Shown: positions 13,994-21,541 of the stretch, piece by piece
How the letters are laid out: each line of letters begins with the position of its first letter
How positions within the stretch are numbered: position 1 is the first letter of the stretch
Assembly (NCBI GenBank): GCA_001797935.1
Contig: MGQT01000022.1
Coordinates: 1-24,419, forward strand
Reading direction: 5' to 3'
Origin: Deltaproteobacteria bacterium RBG_16_54_18
GTDB lineage: Bacteria > Desulfobacterota > B13-G15 > RBG-16-54-18
DNA: 24,419 nucleotides
The notes under the pieces: model-generated
Told to the model about the DNA's origin: nothing
Database searches by the model: none
The model's input: only the letters and a program-made list of their open reading frames with translations
Position numbers and translations under genes: made by a program

Positions 13994-15118
13994 ATGGCAA
14001 AAAAACCGAGAATTCTCGTGGTAGATGACGAAGAGTCCATGGTTTTTAGCATACAGGATTATCTCAGCTCATATGCCGATTGTATGGGCGCAACCAATTA
14101 TGAGGAGGCCCTCACTATTCTCCAGAAAGATGAGGGGATTTCGCTGGTCGTCTCCGATATCAGGATGCCGGGCAAGGATGGCTTTGACCTGCTTATGTGG
14201 CTTCGCGAGTACCGTCCGCAGATCAAGGTAGTCATGATGACGGCGTATGGTTCTCCTTCGGTGCGGGCGCTTGCCAAACAAAAAGGGGCGGTGCTGTATC
14301 TTGAGAAACCTCTTGACCTCGAACAACTCATGGCATTGATAAGGCAGGCAGTGGAGCGCAAGGGGTTTTTCGTCGCCTTAGAGGACATGGAACTTGCCGA
14401 CGTGCTGCAATTCCTTTCCTTTTCCGGCAAGGCGGCGAAGGTGTTGGTTACCAATGACCTGGGCGAACAGGGCGAGATCGACCTTGAAGGAGAAGAGATA
14501 TTCTGGATCAGGACCGACACGAAGGTGAAAGAGGAGGCCTTTTATGAGATCATGAGCTGGGAAGGAGGCAAGTTTGAGGTACATCCCTTGGATACGAGAA
14601 AGAAACCGACAAGAGAAAAATTGTCCGTCCCTCTTTCTTTTCTTCTCCTTGAGGATGCGCGAAGGAAAGATGAAGCATCTGCTACGCACCGGAAGGGGGT
14701 TGTGGACATTGTTCTGAGGCAGGAGGATACGGTTGGCGGAAATATTGTCGATATGCTGGTAGCGTGGAGAGCTAATGTTGCAGGGTTTGTTGAGGCAGCC
14801 ATCATCAACATGGATGGCACCTATATAGCGGGCGTATCCAACAAACCCGGGGAAGATCTCTCCCTGTTGGCCGCCTATTGCGCAAAATCGATGAAGAACA
14901 CAATAGAGAACTTGCACGTCAACCGGAGGGGGGAGTGCAAGGAGGTCCTGATTACTACCGATACACACCACATGATTTTTCAAAAATTCAACGATGATAT
15001 TTTTTTTGCTCTTACGGTTGCTATAGATGAAGGAAACTTGGGTATTAGTCGCCTCCAGATGGAGCAGTTGAGCAAAAAAGTCCGTAAAGAGCTTGGGCTG
15101 GAGGAAAATCTTCATTAA
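13994..15118 (+). CDS. Response regulator with receiver, DUF4388 and roadblock/LC7-like domains
   Basis: The product has 374 residues from ATG 13994; the adjacent ATG 13991 is only 3 nt from GAGG, so the second ATG is more likely. The receiver domain (about 1-120) is complete: acidic pair Asp11/Asp12, phospho-acceptor Asp55 (VVSDIRMPG), Thr in MMTAYG and Lys in LEKPLD. A DUF4388-type domain follows (about 130-235, from LEDMELADVLQFLSFSGKAA). The C-terminal part (about 245-370) has the strand/helix pattern of roadblock/LC7 (MglB-like) domains. No DNA-binding domain is seen, so output probably works by protein contact, possibly with a small GTPase. A sigma-54 promoter lies upstream, and a paralogue follows. 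Confidence 0.85.
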   Translation: MAKKPRILVVDDEESMVFSIQDYLSSYADCMGATNYEEALTILQKDEGISLVVSDIRMPGKDGFDLLMWLREYRPQIKVVMMTAYGSPSVRALAKQKGAVLYLEKPLDLEQLMALIRQAVERKGFFVALEDMELADVLQFLSFSGKAAKVLVTNDLGEQGEIDLEGEEIFWIRTDTKVKEEAFYEIMSWEGGKFEVHPLDTRKKPTREKLSVPLSFLLLEDARRKDEASATHRKGVVDIVLRQEDTVGGNIVDMLVAWRANVAGFVEAAIINMDGTYIAGVSNKPGEDLSLLAAYCAKSMKNTIENLHVNRRGECKEVLITTDTHHMIFQKFNDDIFFALTVAIDEGNLGISRLQMEQLSKKVRKELGLEENLH

Positions 15119-15474
15119 TTTTTTCTGTTGCTCGATAAAAAAGCGCGAAGAAGGCTTTGTACCGGGACTTAAGGGGGGAATGCCGGCAAAGAACGATACG
15201 AGCAGACATTCACCAGGGTGTAATACACGGGGGAGTGATTACCCGGTTAATCGTCCGTCGACTATAGATGTGGGTATCCTGGAACGATATTTTTAAGCGT
15301 ATCTATATCCACCCCATAATGAAACTCGCCATAACTTTATCCTTGCTCGTACTATTAGCGCGTGGCATGTTTTGTTGTCATACGCGTCTCTTTATGATAG
15401 TGTAATAAACACATATTAACCAATCAATTTTTTGATCTTAACGAAGAATGATATAGAAGAAATTGATAAACCAG
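15119..15474 (+). other. Intergenic region between the paralogues, no convincing gene
   Basis: About 355 nt without a supported gene. A T run follows the previous stop (15119-15125) after a weak stem, so partial termination is possible. A near-perfect palindrome gattacccggttaatc lies at 15237-15252 and could be an operator. The last 150 nt are A+T-rich and probably contain the promoter of the next gene, but no pair of hexamers is convincing; a TGGCA near 15363 lacks the GC element needed for sigma-54. A frame at 15093-15296 has no ribosome site and no conserved look. Confidence 0.5.
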
Positions 15475-16614
15475 ATGCGGCTGCCGAAAATACTGTTGGT
15501 AGATAATGACAAGGCGCTCGTTGCCAGCGTCAGTGATCATTTGCGCTCGTACGTCGACTGTCTGGGAGCAACAAGCTATGATGAGGCCATCTCTCTGCTG
15601 GAGAAAGAAGAGGGGATTGCCTTGGTCATCTCCGAAATGAGGATGCCGGGGAGAGATGGGTTTGATCTCCTGCTGTGGCTCAGAGAAAATCGTCCTAAAA
15701 TACAGATGGTCATGACTACGGCCTATGGATCTCCTCTGGTCAAGTCCCTTGCGAAGCAAAAAGGGGCCGTGATGTACCTGGAAAAGCCGCTCAATCCGAA
15801 ACAGGTAAAGGATACGGTACAGGTAATCTTGGAACATAAGGGATTTTCTGTCGCCATTCAGGACATGGAGTTTACCGATCTGTTCCAATTCCTCTCATTT
15901 AGCGGCAGAGCGGTAAAGGTCATCGTGACTAATACTATTGGTGAGGAGGGGGAAATAGGCTTAGAGGGTGATAACGTTTTGTGGGTGCGAACGAAATCGC
16001 ACATCGGAGAGGAAGCATTCTACGATATCGTGCAGTGGGAAGGGGGAGGTTTTGAGATGCGACCGCTCCGCGAGGAAGATCGGGTGAGAGAAGGGGCGGT
16101 TATCTCGCTTTCGTATCTTTTGATCGAAGGTGCACGGAGGAAAGATGAAGGGATCCGTCCCGAATTAAAGGAGGGACATGCAGGCGGGGGAAAGGATGGG
16201 GAAAAATCAGCGGCTCGTCGACGGCAGTCGACAAACCGCGAGTCTCTCAATACAATCTTCGAGGAATTGACAGCCGAGATCCCCGATGTATTGGCTGCTG
16301 AAATAGTCAATATCGAAGAAGGTACGCCCCTCGTTGTATCGGCGGGTAATCCGGCATTTGATCCGGAGATCGCAGCGGCATATTATAGTGAAATGTTAAA
16401 AGTCAATAAAAAGGCCCTTGCAGTCTTAAAAAAAGGAAAAAGGCTGGAAGAGGTATTATTAACGGTCGATGATTTTTATCTCATTTTAAGGTTGTTACCC
16501 GATACCCGTTTTGCCGTGTGTTTTGCCTTGAGCAGGAAAGGGAACGTGGGGATGGCACGGATGGAGATAAAAAAATTTGCAAAACGATTTGTCGATGCCT
16601 TGCCTGCTGATTAA
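15475..16614 (+). CDS. Divergent paralogue: degenerate receiver, DUF4388 and roadblock/LC7-like domains
   Basis: The product has 379 residues from ATG 15475; TTG 15463 would add four residues, and neither has a good ribosome site. The layout copies the preceding gene: receiver (about 1-120), DUF4388-like (about 128-230, from IQDMEFTDLFQFLSFSG), a charged Gly/Lys/Arg linker (about 235-258) and a roadblock-like C-terminus. The receiver has changed key residues: the phospho-acceptor Asp is Glu54 (VISEMRMPG) and the acidic pair is Asp10/Asn11, while the Lys in LEKPLN is kept. It therefore probably cannot be phosphorylated in the normal way and may act as a constant or partner subunit. It lies 15 nt before gmhA. 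Confidence 0.83.
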   Translation: MRLPKILLVDNDKALVASVSDHLRSYVDCLGATSYDEAISLLEKEEGIALVISEMRMPGRDGFDLLLWLRENRPKIQMVMTTAYGSPLVKSLAKQKGAVMYLEKPLNPKQVKDTVQVILEHKGFSVAIQDMEFTDLFQFLSFSGRAVKVIVTNTIGEEGEIGLEGDNVLWVRTKSHIGEEAFYDIVQWEGGGFEMRPLREEDRVREGAVISLSYLLIEGARRKDEGIRPELKEGHAGGGKDGEKSAARRRQSTNRESLNTIFEELTAEIPDVLAAEIVNIEEGTPLVVSAGNPAFDPEIAAAYYSEMLKVNKKALAVLKKGKRLEEVLLTVDDFYLILRLLPDTRFAVCFALSRKGNVGMARMEIKKFAKRFVDALPAD

Positions 16615-16629
16615 GGATACGGAGGCTCT

Positions 16630-17241
16630 GTGAAGGAGAAATCATTGAAAGAGGCGGTCTTGCGTTTGGTTCAGGACAGCGTAGCGGTGAAAGAGCGGTT
16701 TTTTCGAGAAAATGTCGAGACGCTGATAACGCTGGTGCATTGCATCGTTGACACCTTTCGCGGCGGGAACAAGATCCTTATCTTCGGCAACGGCGGCAGC
16801 GCGGCCGATGCTCAACATATAGCCGCGGAGTTTGTCAATCGTTTTCTTTTCGACCGCCCGCCGCTTCCGGCCATTGCCCTCACTACGGATTCCTCTGTAG
16901 TCACGAGCATCGGTAACGATGCTGATTTTTCGCTCATTTTTGCCCGACAGATCGAGGCCATTGGACGTAAGGCAGATATTGCCTGGGGCATTACTACCAG
17001 CGGACAATCACCCAATGTTCTTGCGGGGTTTCGTCAGGCGAAGGAACAGGGGATGGTGACTATTGCCTTTACCGGTAAAGATGGCGGCGCGGCCCTGCAG
17101 TTGGCGGATTATGGATTCAATGTCAACGCGATGAGTACCCCCCGGATCCAAGAGACCCATATTACGGCTGGCCACATTATCTGTGAACTGGTTGAACGGG
17201 AGCTTTTCCCGAGAGGAGACGGCAGTGAAGCGAAAATCTGA
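16630..17241 (+). CDS. gmhA: D-sedoheptulose-7-phosphate isomerase GmhA
   Basis: A protein of 203 residues from GTG 16630, with GGAGG just upstream. The SIS fold is clear: FGNGGSAADAQHIAAEF (about residues 52-68) with the likely catalytic Glu67, TTDSSV, TTSGQSPNV (phosphate-binding Ser region), and PRIQETHITAGHIICELVE with Gln174 and His182 at the places used in E. coli GmhA. It makes D-glycero-D-manno-heptose-7-phosphate, the first step toward ADP-heptose for the LPS inner core, in line with the lipid A genes upstream. The paralogue DiaA has a different role and is less likely. The end of the gene overlaps the next gene by 17 nt. No hldE-type kinase gene is in the window. Confidence 0.9.
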   Translation: MKEKSLKEAVLRLVQDSVAVKERFFRENVETLITLVHCIVDTFRGGNKILIFGNGGSAADAQHIAAEFVNRFLFDRPPLPAIALTTDSSVVTSIGNDADFSLIFARQIEAIGRKADIAWGITTSGQSPNVLAGFRQAKEQGMVTIAFTGKDGGAALQLADYGFNVNAMSTPRIQETHITAGHIICELVERELFPRGDGSEAKI

Positions 17242-18190
17242 GTGGCGGCCGCTGGATTTCAAAGATATCAAGACCGCTTCAATAGAATCGAGGAAGAGCA
17301 AGGTAGCAATAGATCGTCTTGCATCGCCGCTGCCCTCCCGTTCATCGTTTGCGGGGTTTCTTGATTCCCTTCCCCGGATACTTGCTGCTAACGATTTTAA
17401 AGAGGTTGTTTCCTCCATCGTTAAGGCCGTCAAGGAAGATCGCATGGTCCTGGTCGGCATGGGGGCACATCCCCTCAAAGTAGGATTGGGGCCTCTCATC
17501 ATCGACCTGATGGAGCAGGGGATTATTAAGGGTCTGGCTACGAACGGTGCGTGCGTCGTGCACGACGTGGAGATCGCTATGGCGGGAAAGACCTCCGAAG
17601 AGGTAGCAGAGGGGTTGGATACGGGGTCGTTCGGCGTGACCAGCGAGACGGCGGAGTTTATCAACAGAGCACTCAAAAGTGGTTCGATGGAGGGCCTGGG
17701 CCTCGGGGCCGCCATCGGAAAGGCCCTCCATCAGGGAACGGGCTTTCCCTATCTGCAAATGAGCATTTATGCCGCCGCCTTTCGGCTGGAGATTCCTCTT
17801 ACCGTCCATGTCGCCATCGGTACGGACGTGGTACATATCCATCCGTCCGCAGATGGCTCGATTATCGGAGGATTAACCTATCACGACTTTAAGCTCTTCT
17901 GTGCACTGGTCGCATCTTTGGAAAAGGGTATCTATATCAACCTGGGATCAGCGGTGATTCTGCCCGAGGTGTTTTTAAAGGCGTTGAGCGCGGCGAGGAA
18001 TCTTGGTCACCGCGTAGAAGATTTTGTCACGGTGAACATGGATTTTATCCAGCACTACCGGCCAACCCAGAATGTCGTGCTCAGACCGACGGCAAAGGGA
18101 GGAAAAGGTTTTGCTTTGACCGGCCATCACGAGATTATGTTTCCGCTCTTGGCTGCCGCCGTTATCGAAGGGCTCGAACATACTCGCTAA
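17225..18190 (+). CDS. Conserved protein of uncertain function, gmhA-linked, possibly deoxyhypusine-synthase-like
   Basis: A protein of 321 residues from GTG 17225, chosen because AGGAG (17213-17217) lies 7 nt upstream; the longer frame from 17183 lies deep in gmhA. The protein is soluble and Gly-rich, with conserved-looking blocks GMGAHPLKVGLGPLIIDLM, NGACVVHDVEIAMAGKTSE, LGLGAAIGKAL, HVAIGTDVVHIHPS, NLGSAVILPEVFLKALS and LTGHHEIMFPLLAAA. The Gly- and His-rich blocks suggest nucleotide or sugar-phosphate binding. I recall similar proteins in other deltaproteobacteria, and a distant link to the deoxyhypusine synthase fold is possible, but I cannot show it. Tight coupling to gmhA points to sugar or envelope metabolism; the reaction is unknown. 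Confidence 0.7.
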   Translation: MKRKSEWRPLDFKDIKTASIESRKSKVAIDRLASPLPSRSSFAGFLDSLPRILAANDFKEVVSSIVKAVKEDRMVLVGMGAHPLKVGLGPLIIDLMEQGIIKGLATNGACVVHDVEIAMAGKTSEEVAEGLDTGSFGVTSETAEFINRALKSGSMEGLGLGAAIGKALHQGTGFPYLQMSIYAAAFRLEIPLTVHVAIGTDVVHIHPSADGSIIGGLTYHDFKLFCALVASLEKGIYINLGSAVILPEVFLKALSAARNLGHRVEDFVTVNMDFIQHYRPTQNVVLRPTAKGGKGFALTGHHEIMFPLLAAAVIEGLEHTR

Positions 18191-18215
18191 TTTCCTTAAT
18201 TCAGTCCTGCTCTTC

Positions 18216-18243
18216 TTGATATAATAATTTACAGTACTATACT
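18216..18243 (+). promoter_or_regulatory. Sigma-70-type promoter of the small membrane peptide/FmdB unit
   Basis: TTGATA (18216-18221) and TATACT (18238-18243) are separated by 16 bp in a locally A+T-rich gap after the previous stop codon. Transcription would start near 18250, at the edge of the palindrome at 18254. An alternative -10 (TACTAT, 18235-18240) overlaps it. Confidence 0.6.
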
Positions 18244-18253
18244 ATACGGGAGC

Positions 18254-18265
18254 GCCTCTAGAGGC
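18254..18265 (+). promoter_or_regulatory. Perfect 12-bp palindrome at the expected start site, possible operator
   Basis: gcctctagaggc is a perfect palindrome located 11 bp after the -10 box of the predicted promoter. The position fits a repressor site or a small hairpin at the 5' end of the transcript. No regulator can be named. Confidence 0.4.
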
Positions 18266-18290
18266 ATAACTGAGGGAGAGAGATAACGAG

Positions 18291-18380
18291 ATGAAAGGGT
18301 TTATTTGGATAATCGTCGTGGTGGCTTTGTGGTTGGCTCTGCAACTGTATATATTGCCCAAACTAGGGATTGATTCTTGA
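18291..18380 (+). CDS. 29-residue single-span membrane peptide
   Basis: A very short frame with the product MKGFIWIIVVVALWLALQ followed by LYILPKLGIDS. Residues about 4-22 are a single hydrophobic helix, and the tail LPKLGI is polar. A GGAGAG site lies some 12 nt upstream, somewhat far. A promoter precedes it and two genes follow closely. I recall similar 29-31-residue peptides with a LP-[KR]-LG ending beside Cys-rich genes in deltaproteobacteria, but this was not checked. The function is unknown. Confidence 0.55.
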   Translation: MKGFIWIIVVVALWLALQLYILPKLGIDS

Positions 18381-18438
18381 CTCCGCAAGAGTTGCCGGAT
18401 CGAGGATCGATCCAAGAAGGGCGAACAGTGAGGCAATA

Positions 18439-18639
18439 ATGGGGTGCGACACCTCCGCGCAAGGGGGGAGACTGCATTGCCATAAATTCGATTGCTGGGT
18501 GGCGGAGCAGGATGCCTTGTGCTCAAAGCCGGATGGTTATTGTGAGCACAGGGACCGGTGTAGCTTATATTTTATGATGGTTGAACGGGATGATAGCAAA
18601 AAACTGAAATCACAGGAGGATAGCGATGCCCTTGTATGA
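18439..18639 (+). CDS. Small Cys-rich protein, probable metal binder
   Basis: A protein of 66 residues from ATG 18439, with a weak GAGG upstream; an in-frame ATG at 18370 would overlap the membrane peptide and is less likely. Cys residues fall in a spaced pattern (HCHKFDCW, ALCSKPDGYC, RDRCSLYF), with nearby His residues, giving six Cys that could bind zinc or an iron-sulfur cluster. The tail is highly charged. It overlaps the FmdB gene by 14 nt, which suggests joint translation. No named family is recognised and the role is unknown. Confidence 0.6.
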   Translation: MGCDTSAQGGRLHCHKFDCWVAEQDALCSKPDGYCEHRDRCSLYFMMVERDDSKKLKSQEDSDALV

Positions 18640-18826
18640 GTATCAATGCCGCGGATGCAATACAACCTTTGAAACACTCAGGGGGGTTAACGAGCAGGAC
18701 AAGGTGGTGGTGTGCCCCCAGTGCGGCGAGAAAAAAGTAGAGAAGCTTATGTCTGCTTGCTCTACGGTAAGGGGCAAGGAGGCACCCTCAGGCGCTGGGT
18801 CATGCGGCTCTCAGAAGTTTACCTGA
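18626..18826 (+). CDS. FmdB-family zinc ribbon protein
   Basis: A protein of 66 residues with a perfect AGGAGG 7 nt before the ATG. It starts MPLYEYQCRGCNTTFE and continues with CPQCGEKKVEKLMS, the usual FmdB/regulatory zinc-ribbon pattern with two CxxC pairs binding one zinc (about residues 8-11 and 32-35). The Gly/Ser/Cys-rich tail is typical. Members are often called putative regulators, but most are uncharacterised. It is the last gene of a three-gene unit. A 9-bp inverted repeat (18784-18792 with 18822-18830) spans the end of the gene. Confidence 0.88.
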   Translation: MPLYEYQCRGCNTTFETLRGVNEQDKVVVCPQCGEKKVEKLMSACSTVRGKEAPSGAGSCGSQKFT

Positions 18827-18837
18827 GGGTAGCACCG

Positions 18838-18862
18838 GCGATGGTCAATCGCTTCTCTTTTA
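18838..18862 (+). terminator. Possible weak intrinsic terminator after the FmdB gene
   Basis: The stem gcgat/atcgc (18838-18842 with 18848-18852, loop ggtca) is followed by the T-rich ttctctttta. It sits in the 104-nt gap between converging genes. The stem is short, so confidence is limited. Confidence 0.45.
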
Positions 18863-18930
18863 TCTGAAAGACAATCGGTATGTGCTCATCCGAGAAGAGG
18901 CGTGTGCGAATAACTGACGCGAGGTAAATA

Positions 18931-19626
18931 TTATTGTGAAAGCTCCGGGTTGGGCTCTGCGAAGAATTCGTCTTTAAGTCCGGTATTTACCTTATAATTT
19001 GCATAGGTGATAAATACCTTCCCGGAAATTTGTTTTGTATGTTGTCCAAAAGGGATAAGCTCTTTCGTCTCGCCGGATTCGGCTGGGGGGTCCTCAAGCT
19101 GCAGCTCGATGTGAGTCGGCAGATCGAACTCACCAAATTTTTCATATACAATTATTGCCTTGATTTTCCTCCCTTCGGAAGTAACCGTTTCAAATGCCTG
19201 TATCAGATGCCAGCCCATATCAATTGTCAAGATAAATCTCTGATTCGATTTCGTGATGTCCTTCGGGAGCAACTGCAATCGCACGGCTTTCCTATCATTC
19301 CATATTACATGGTCGATGATTTTTATCTCAAAGTTATCCGTATTGAACTGAGCAGGATTAAAGTATCCTCCCTGCTTCGGGAAAAAAAAGATACCCTTGG
19401 CTGCAAACTTCACCTTGTCCGGTGATTTATAATAGACTTTAGCACGTCGATCCGGCGCCTTGAGCGCCGTAATATCATAATGAATAAGGACATCAGCGGA
19501 ATAATCCTTAAGTCCGACATATTTTTTGACATATGTATCAAGATAACGGGCAGCATTTTCCTGGGCGTGTACGACGCCGGCCGTGAATAAAAATAGCATG
19601 ATGATCGGTATGAGGTATCTTCTCAA
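18931..19626 (-). CDS. LolA-like outer membrane lipoprotein-sorting protein
   Basis: A protein of 231 residues with a signal peptide (MRRYLIPIIMLFLF..., likely cut after VHA near residue 21), so it is exported to the periplasm. The rest has the strand-rich pattern of the LolA/LolB fold: RRAKVYYKSPDKVKF, VRLQLLPKD, RFILTIDMGWHLIQAFE and KIKAIIVYEKFG. Such proteins carry lipids or lipoproteins through the periplasm. The start overlaps the ABC permease gene by 4 nt, so export substrate and periplasmic carrier may be linked. It is probably not the housekeeping LolA, which normally stands with other genes. The ligand is unknown. Confidence 0.78.
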   Translation of the reverse strand: MRRYLIPIIMLFLFTAGVVHAQENAARYLDTYVKKYVGLKDYSADVLIHYDITALKAPDRRAKVYYKSPDKVKFAAKGIFFFPKQGGYFNPAQFNTDNFEIKIIDHVIWNDRKAVRLQLLPKDITKSNQRFILTIDMGWHLIQAFETVTSEGRKIKAIIVYEKFGEFDLPTHIELQLEDPPAESGETKELIPFGQHTKQISGKVFITYANYKVNTGLKDEFFAEPNPELSQ

Positions 19627-20465
19627 CTCTTAATATCCTTTCTCCGGTAAACAATAAGAGCAATTGCAAAGAGCACAATGCAGTGTAAGGCGAGAATGGC
19701 GGCCGAGACCATAATCTGTCTCCACGGGATAGGAGTGTCCAGGAATCGCTGCCAAATGTTCATATGGGTAGTGAAGAGATACGGTGTGAGCGCCCGAAAA
19801 AAATCGAATGGGAAGTTACCAATAACAAAAAAAACGATGACCACCGCCATAGTTCCGATGATCGGGCCGATTGAATTTTCAGCCAGCGTCGAGAAGAGAA
19901 ATGCGATCGAGGCGACAACCGCCATGGACCAGATTGCGGCAGTAAAGGCGAGAAACATCCTTAGGGGAATTTCTGTTTCCGGGATAAAGACGATCCGAAA
20001 TTGAGTGGCGTAATTCATGATCAGGTCGCCGCTGCCGAAGAGGATGAGGCCGAGCATGATGCACATGATGCCGAGGAAGATGACTACCGCTGCGGTATAA
20101 AAAAGGGTTGCCAAATATTTGGCCGTAATGACAGCACTGCGCGAAGGAGGCCTAACCAAGAGGAGCCTGACCGTGCCTGACGTCGCCTCGCTCGAGACGA
20201 TATCGCCGGCTACCAAGGTAATAAGAAACGGTATATGGAGATGGAGGCTGTTCATAATGAAGGCAGTAATAAACCAGCCGTTCAGCACATTGCCGAAGAT
20301 GAGAAAATCTTTCTGCATTGATCGCATCATGCGCTCGAGAATCTCCCGGGCGCTCAGTTTCATAACGACCTCGGTCAAAATGACGATCAAGGCGAGAAAG
20401 CCAAAGGCGATGTAGGTCCGCCACCGGCTGAATGTTTTGTATACCTCAATCTGGAAAAGATTCAT
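19623..20465 (-). CDS. ABC-2 type transporter permease
   Basis: A protein of 280 residues with about six hydrophobic segments. The first is at about residues 17-38; then come helices near 60-85, 105-130, 140-160 (with Met/Ile/Leu-rich stretches) and 170-225, and the last is near 250-272. A cytoplasmic Arg-rich RPPSRSAVITAKY segment precedes the third. This fits the membrane subunit of an ABC-2 exporter. It overlaps the ATPase gene upstream and the LolA-like gene downstream by 4 nt each, so the three form one operon. The transported substrate cannot be told; a lipid or lipoprotein-linked cargo is a guess from the neighbour. Confidence 0.85.
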   Translation of the reverse strand: MNLFQIEVYKTFSRWRTYIAFGFLALIVILTEVVMKLSAREILERMMRSMQKDFLIFGNVLNGWFITAFIMNSLHLHIPFLITLVAGDIVSSEATSGTVRLLLVRPPSRSAVITAKYLATLFYTAAVVIFLGIMCIMLGLILFGSGDLIMNYATQFRIVFIPETEIPLRMFLAFTAAIWSMAVVASIAFLFSTLAENSIGPIIGTMAVVIVFFVIGNFPFDFFRALTPYLFTTHMNIWQRFLDTPIPWRQIMVSAAILALHCIVLFAIALIVYRRKDIKS

Positions 20466-21436
20466 ATCTCCGATATCCCCTCGGTTATCTTCAAGAAAAA
20501 ATCTTCCAGCGTCCGGTGCGGATAAAACGAGAAGACCTCGATGTCGTGCATGACCAGGAAGCGAATCAATTCGGAAGCGCGTCCGGAATCAATGCGCACC
20601 CGAGTTGCCCCCTTTTCATCAGGGCGGAGCACGACCCACGAAAGACCATTCATAAGTTTAACGGCAGTCTTCAGGGGAGAAACCCGGAGGGAGTATTCCG
20701 CTTGTTCTTGTTCCAGAAGTTCGGCAACCGACCCTTGGGCAATCATTTCGCCATGATTAATGACGGCCATCCTGGTAGCAACGAGCTCAACTTCCGACAG
20801 GAGATGGGTCGAGAGGAAGACGGTCATCCCTTTTTCCTGTGAAAGCATCGTGATGAGTTCTCTGACCTCCTTCATCCCCTGTGGGTCGAGACCGGCCGTC
20901 GGTTCATCAAGGATGATCATCTCCGGCGTGGTCAATAAGGCCTGCGCTATCCCCAGCCTTTGTTTCATGCCGTGGGAAAAGGTTTTAACCTTATCAAAGG
21001 CGCGCGACTTCAGGCCGACTATATCGAGGGCCTCCATGATCTCATCGCTGCTGATTCTCCTGGTCAGCGAGCCGAAAATTTCCAGATTTTTATAGGCCGT
21101 CAGGTAGAGATAAAAATCAGGTTTTTCGACGATGCCGCAAACCCGGGAAAGGACGTCGGAGCGTTCCGCGTGGAGGTCTTTGCCGAAGATCTCAATAGAA
21201 CCGGTCGTGGGCAGAAGAAGGGTGAGGATCATGCGTATGGTTGTGCTTTTCCCCGCCCCGTTGGGCCCCAAAAAACAGAAGACGTCCCCCCGATGGACCT
21301 CCAGGTTGATATCCCGGGCTGCCCATCTCGCCCCGAACCGTTTGCCTAAACCACTGGTCCTGAGGACAGTTTCTTGCTTCATGCGCCGATGCGTTCCCGT
21401 CTTAGTTCCGGCGCCGGATGGATGTTCTCGCTTCAT
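20462..21436 (-). CDS. ABC transporter ATP-binding protein
   Basis: A protein of 324 residues with Walker A GPNGAGKST, a Q-loop region, the signature-like FSHGMKQRLG (variant of LSGGQ common in ABC-2 exporters), Walker B MIILDEPTAGLDP and the H-loop STHLLSE. The last 90 residues form the extra C-terminal domain often found in this class. The start is uncertain: ATG 21436 has AGGA 7 nt upstream, while ATG 21382 gives the more usual N-terminus (MKQETVLRTSGLGKRF) without a clear ribosome site. It pairs with the permease gene it overlaps. Confidence 0.9.
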   Translation of the reverse strand: MKREHPSGAGTKTGTHRRMKQETVLRTSGLGKRFGARWAARDINLEVHRGDVFCFLGPNGAGKSTTIRMILTLLLPTTGSIEIFGKDLHAERSDVLSRVCGIVEKPDFYLYLTAYKNLEIFGSLTRRISSDEIMEALDIVGLKSRAFDKVKTFSHGMKQRLGIAQALLTTPEMIILDEPTAGLDPQGMKEVRELITMLSQEKGMTVFLSTHLLSEVELVATRMAVINHGEMIAQGSVAELLEQEQAEYSLRVSPLKTAVKLMNGLSWVVLRPDEKGATRVRIDSGRASELIRFLVMHDIEVFSFYPHRTLEDFFLKITEGISEI

Positions 21437-21484
21437 GTTTCTGTCCTGCTGCTTCCCGAGGACCAGCTGCTGTAGGGTAAATAG

Positions 21485-21516
21485 AGCGAAGACGGACCGA
21501 ATGGTCCGTCTTCGCT
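21485..21516 (-). terminator. Strong perfect hairpin between the small membrane protein and the ABC operon
   Basis: agcgaagacggacc (21485-21498) and ggtccgtcttcgct (21503-21516) form a perfect 14-bp stem with a 4-nt loop. On the minus strand it lies 25 nt after the small membrane protein gene and about 50 nt before the ABC operon. No good T run follows on either strand, so it may act as a partial terminator, an mRNA-stabilising stem or an attenuator. Confidence 0.55.
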
Positions 21517-21541
21517 TGGTGTAACCTCAACCCCTTGTTGC

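Noticed and set aside
15093..15296. Frame of 67 codons after the first DUF4388 gene
   Set aside because: It begins inside the preceding gene in another frame, lacks a ribosome site and has a random composition.
15363..15380. Second sigma-54 promoter before the degenerate receiver gene
   Set aside because: TGGCA is present but the base pair ten positions after GG is TG rather than GC.
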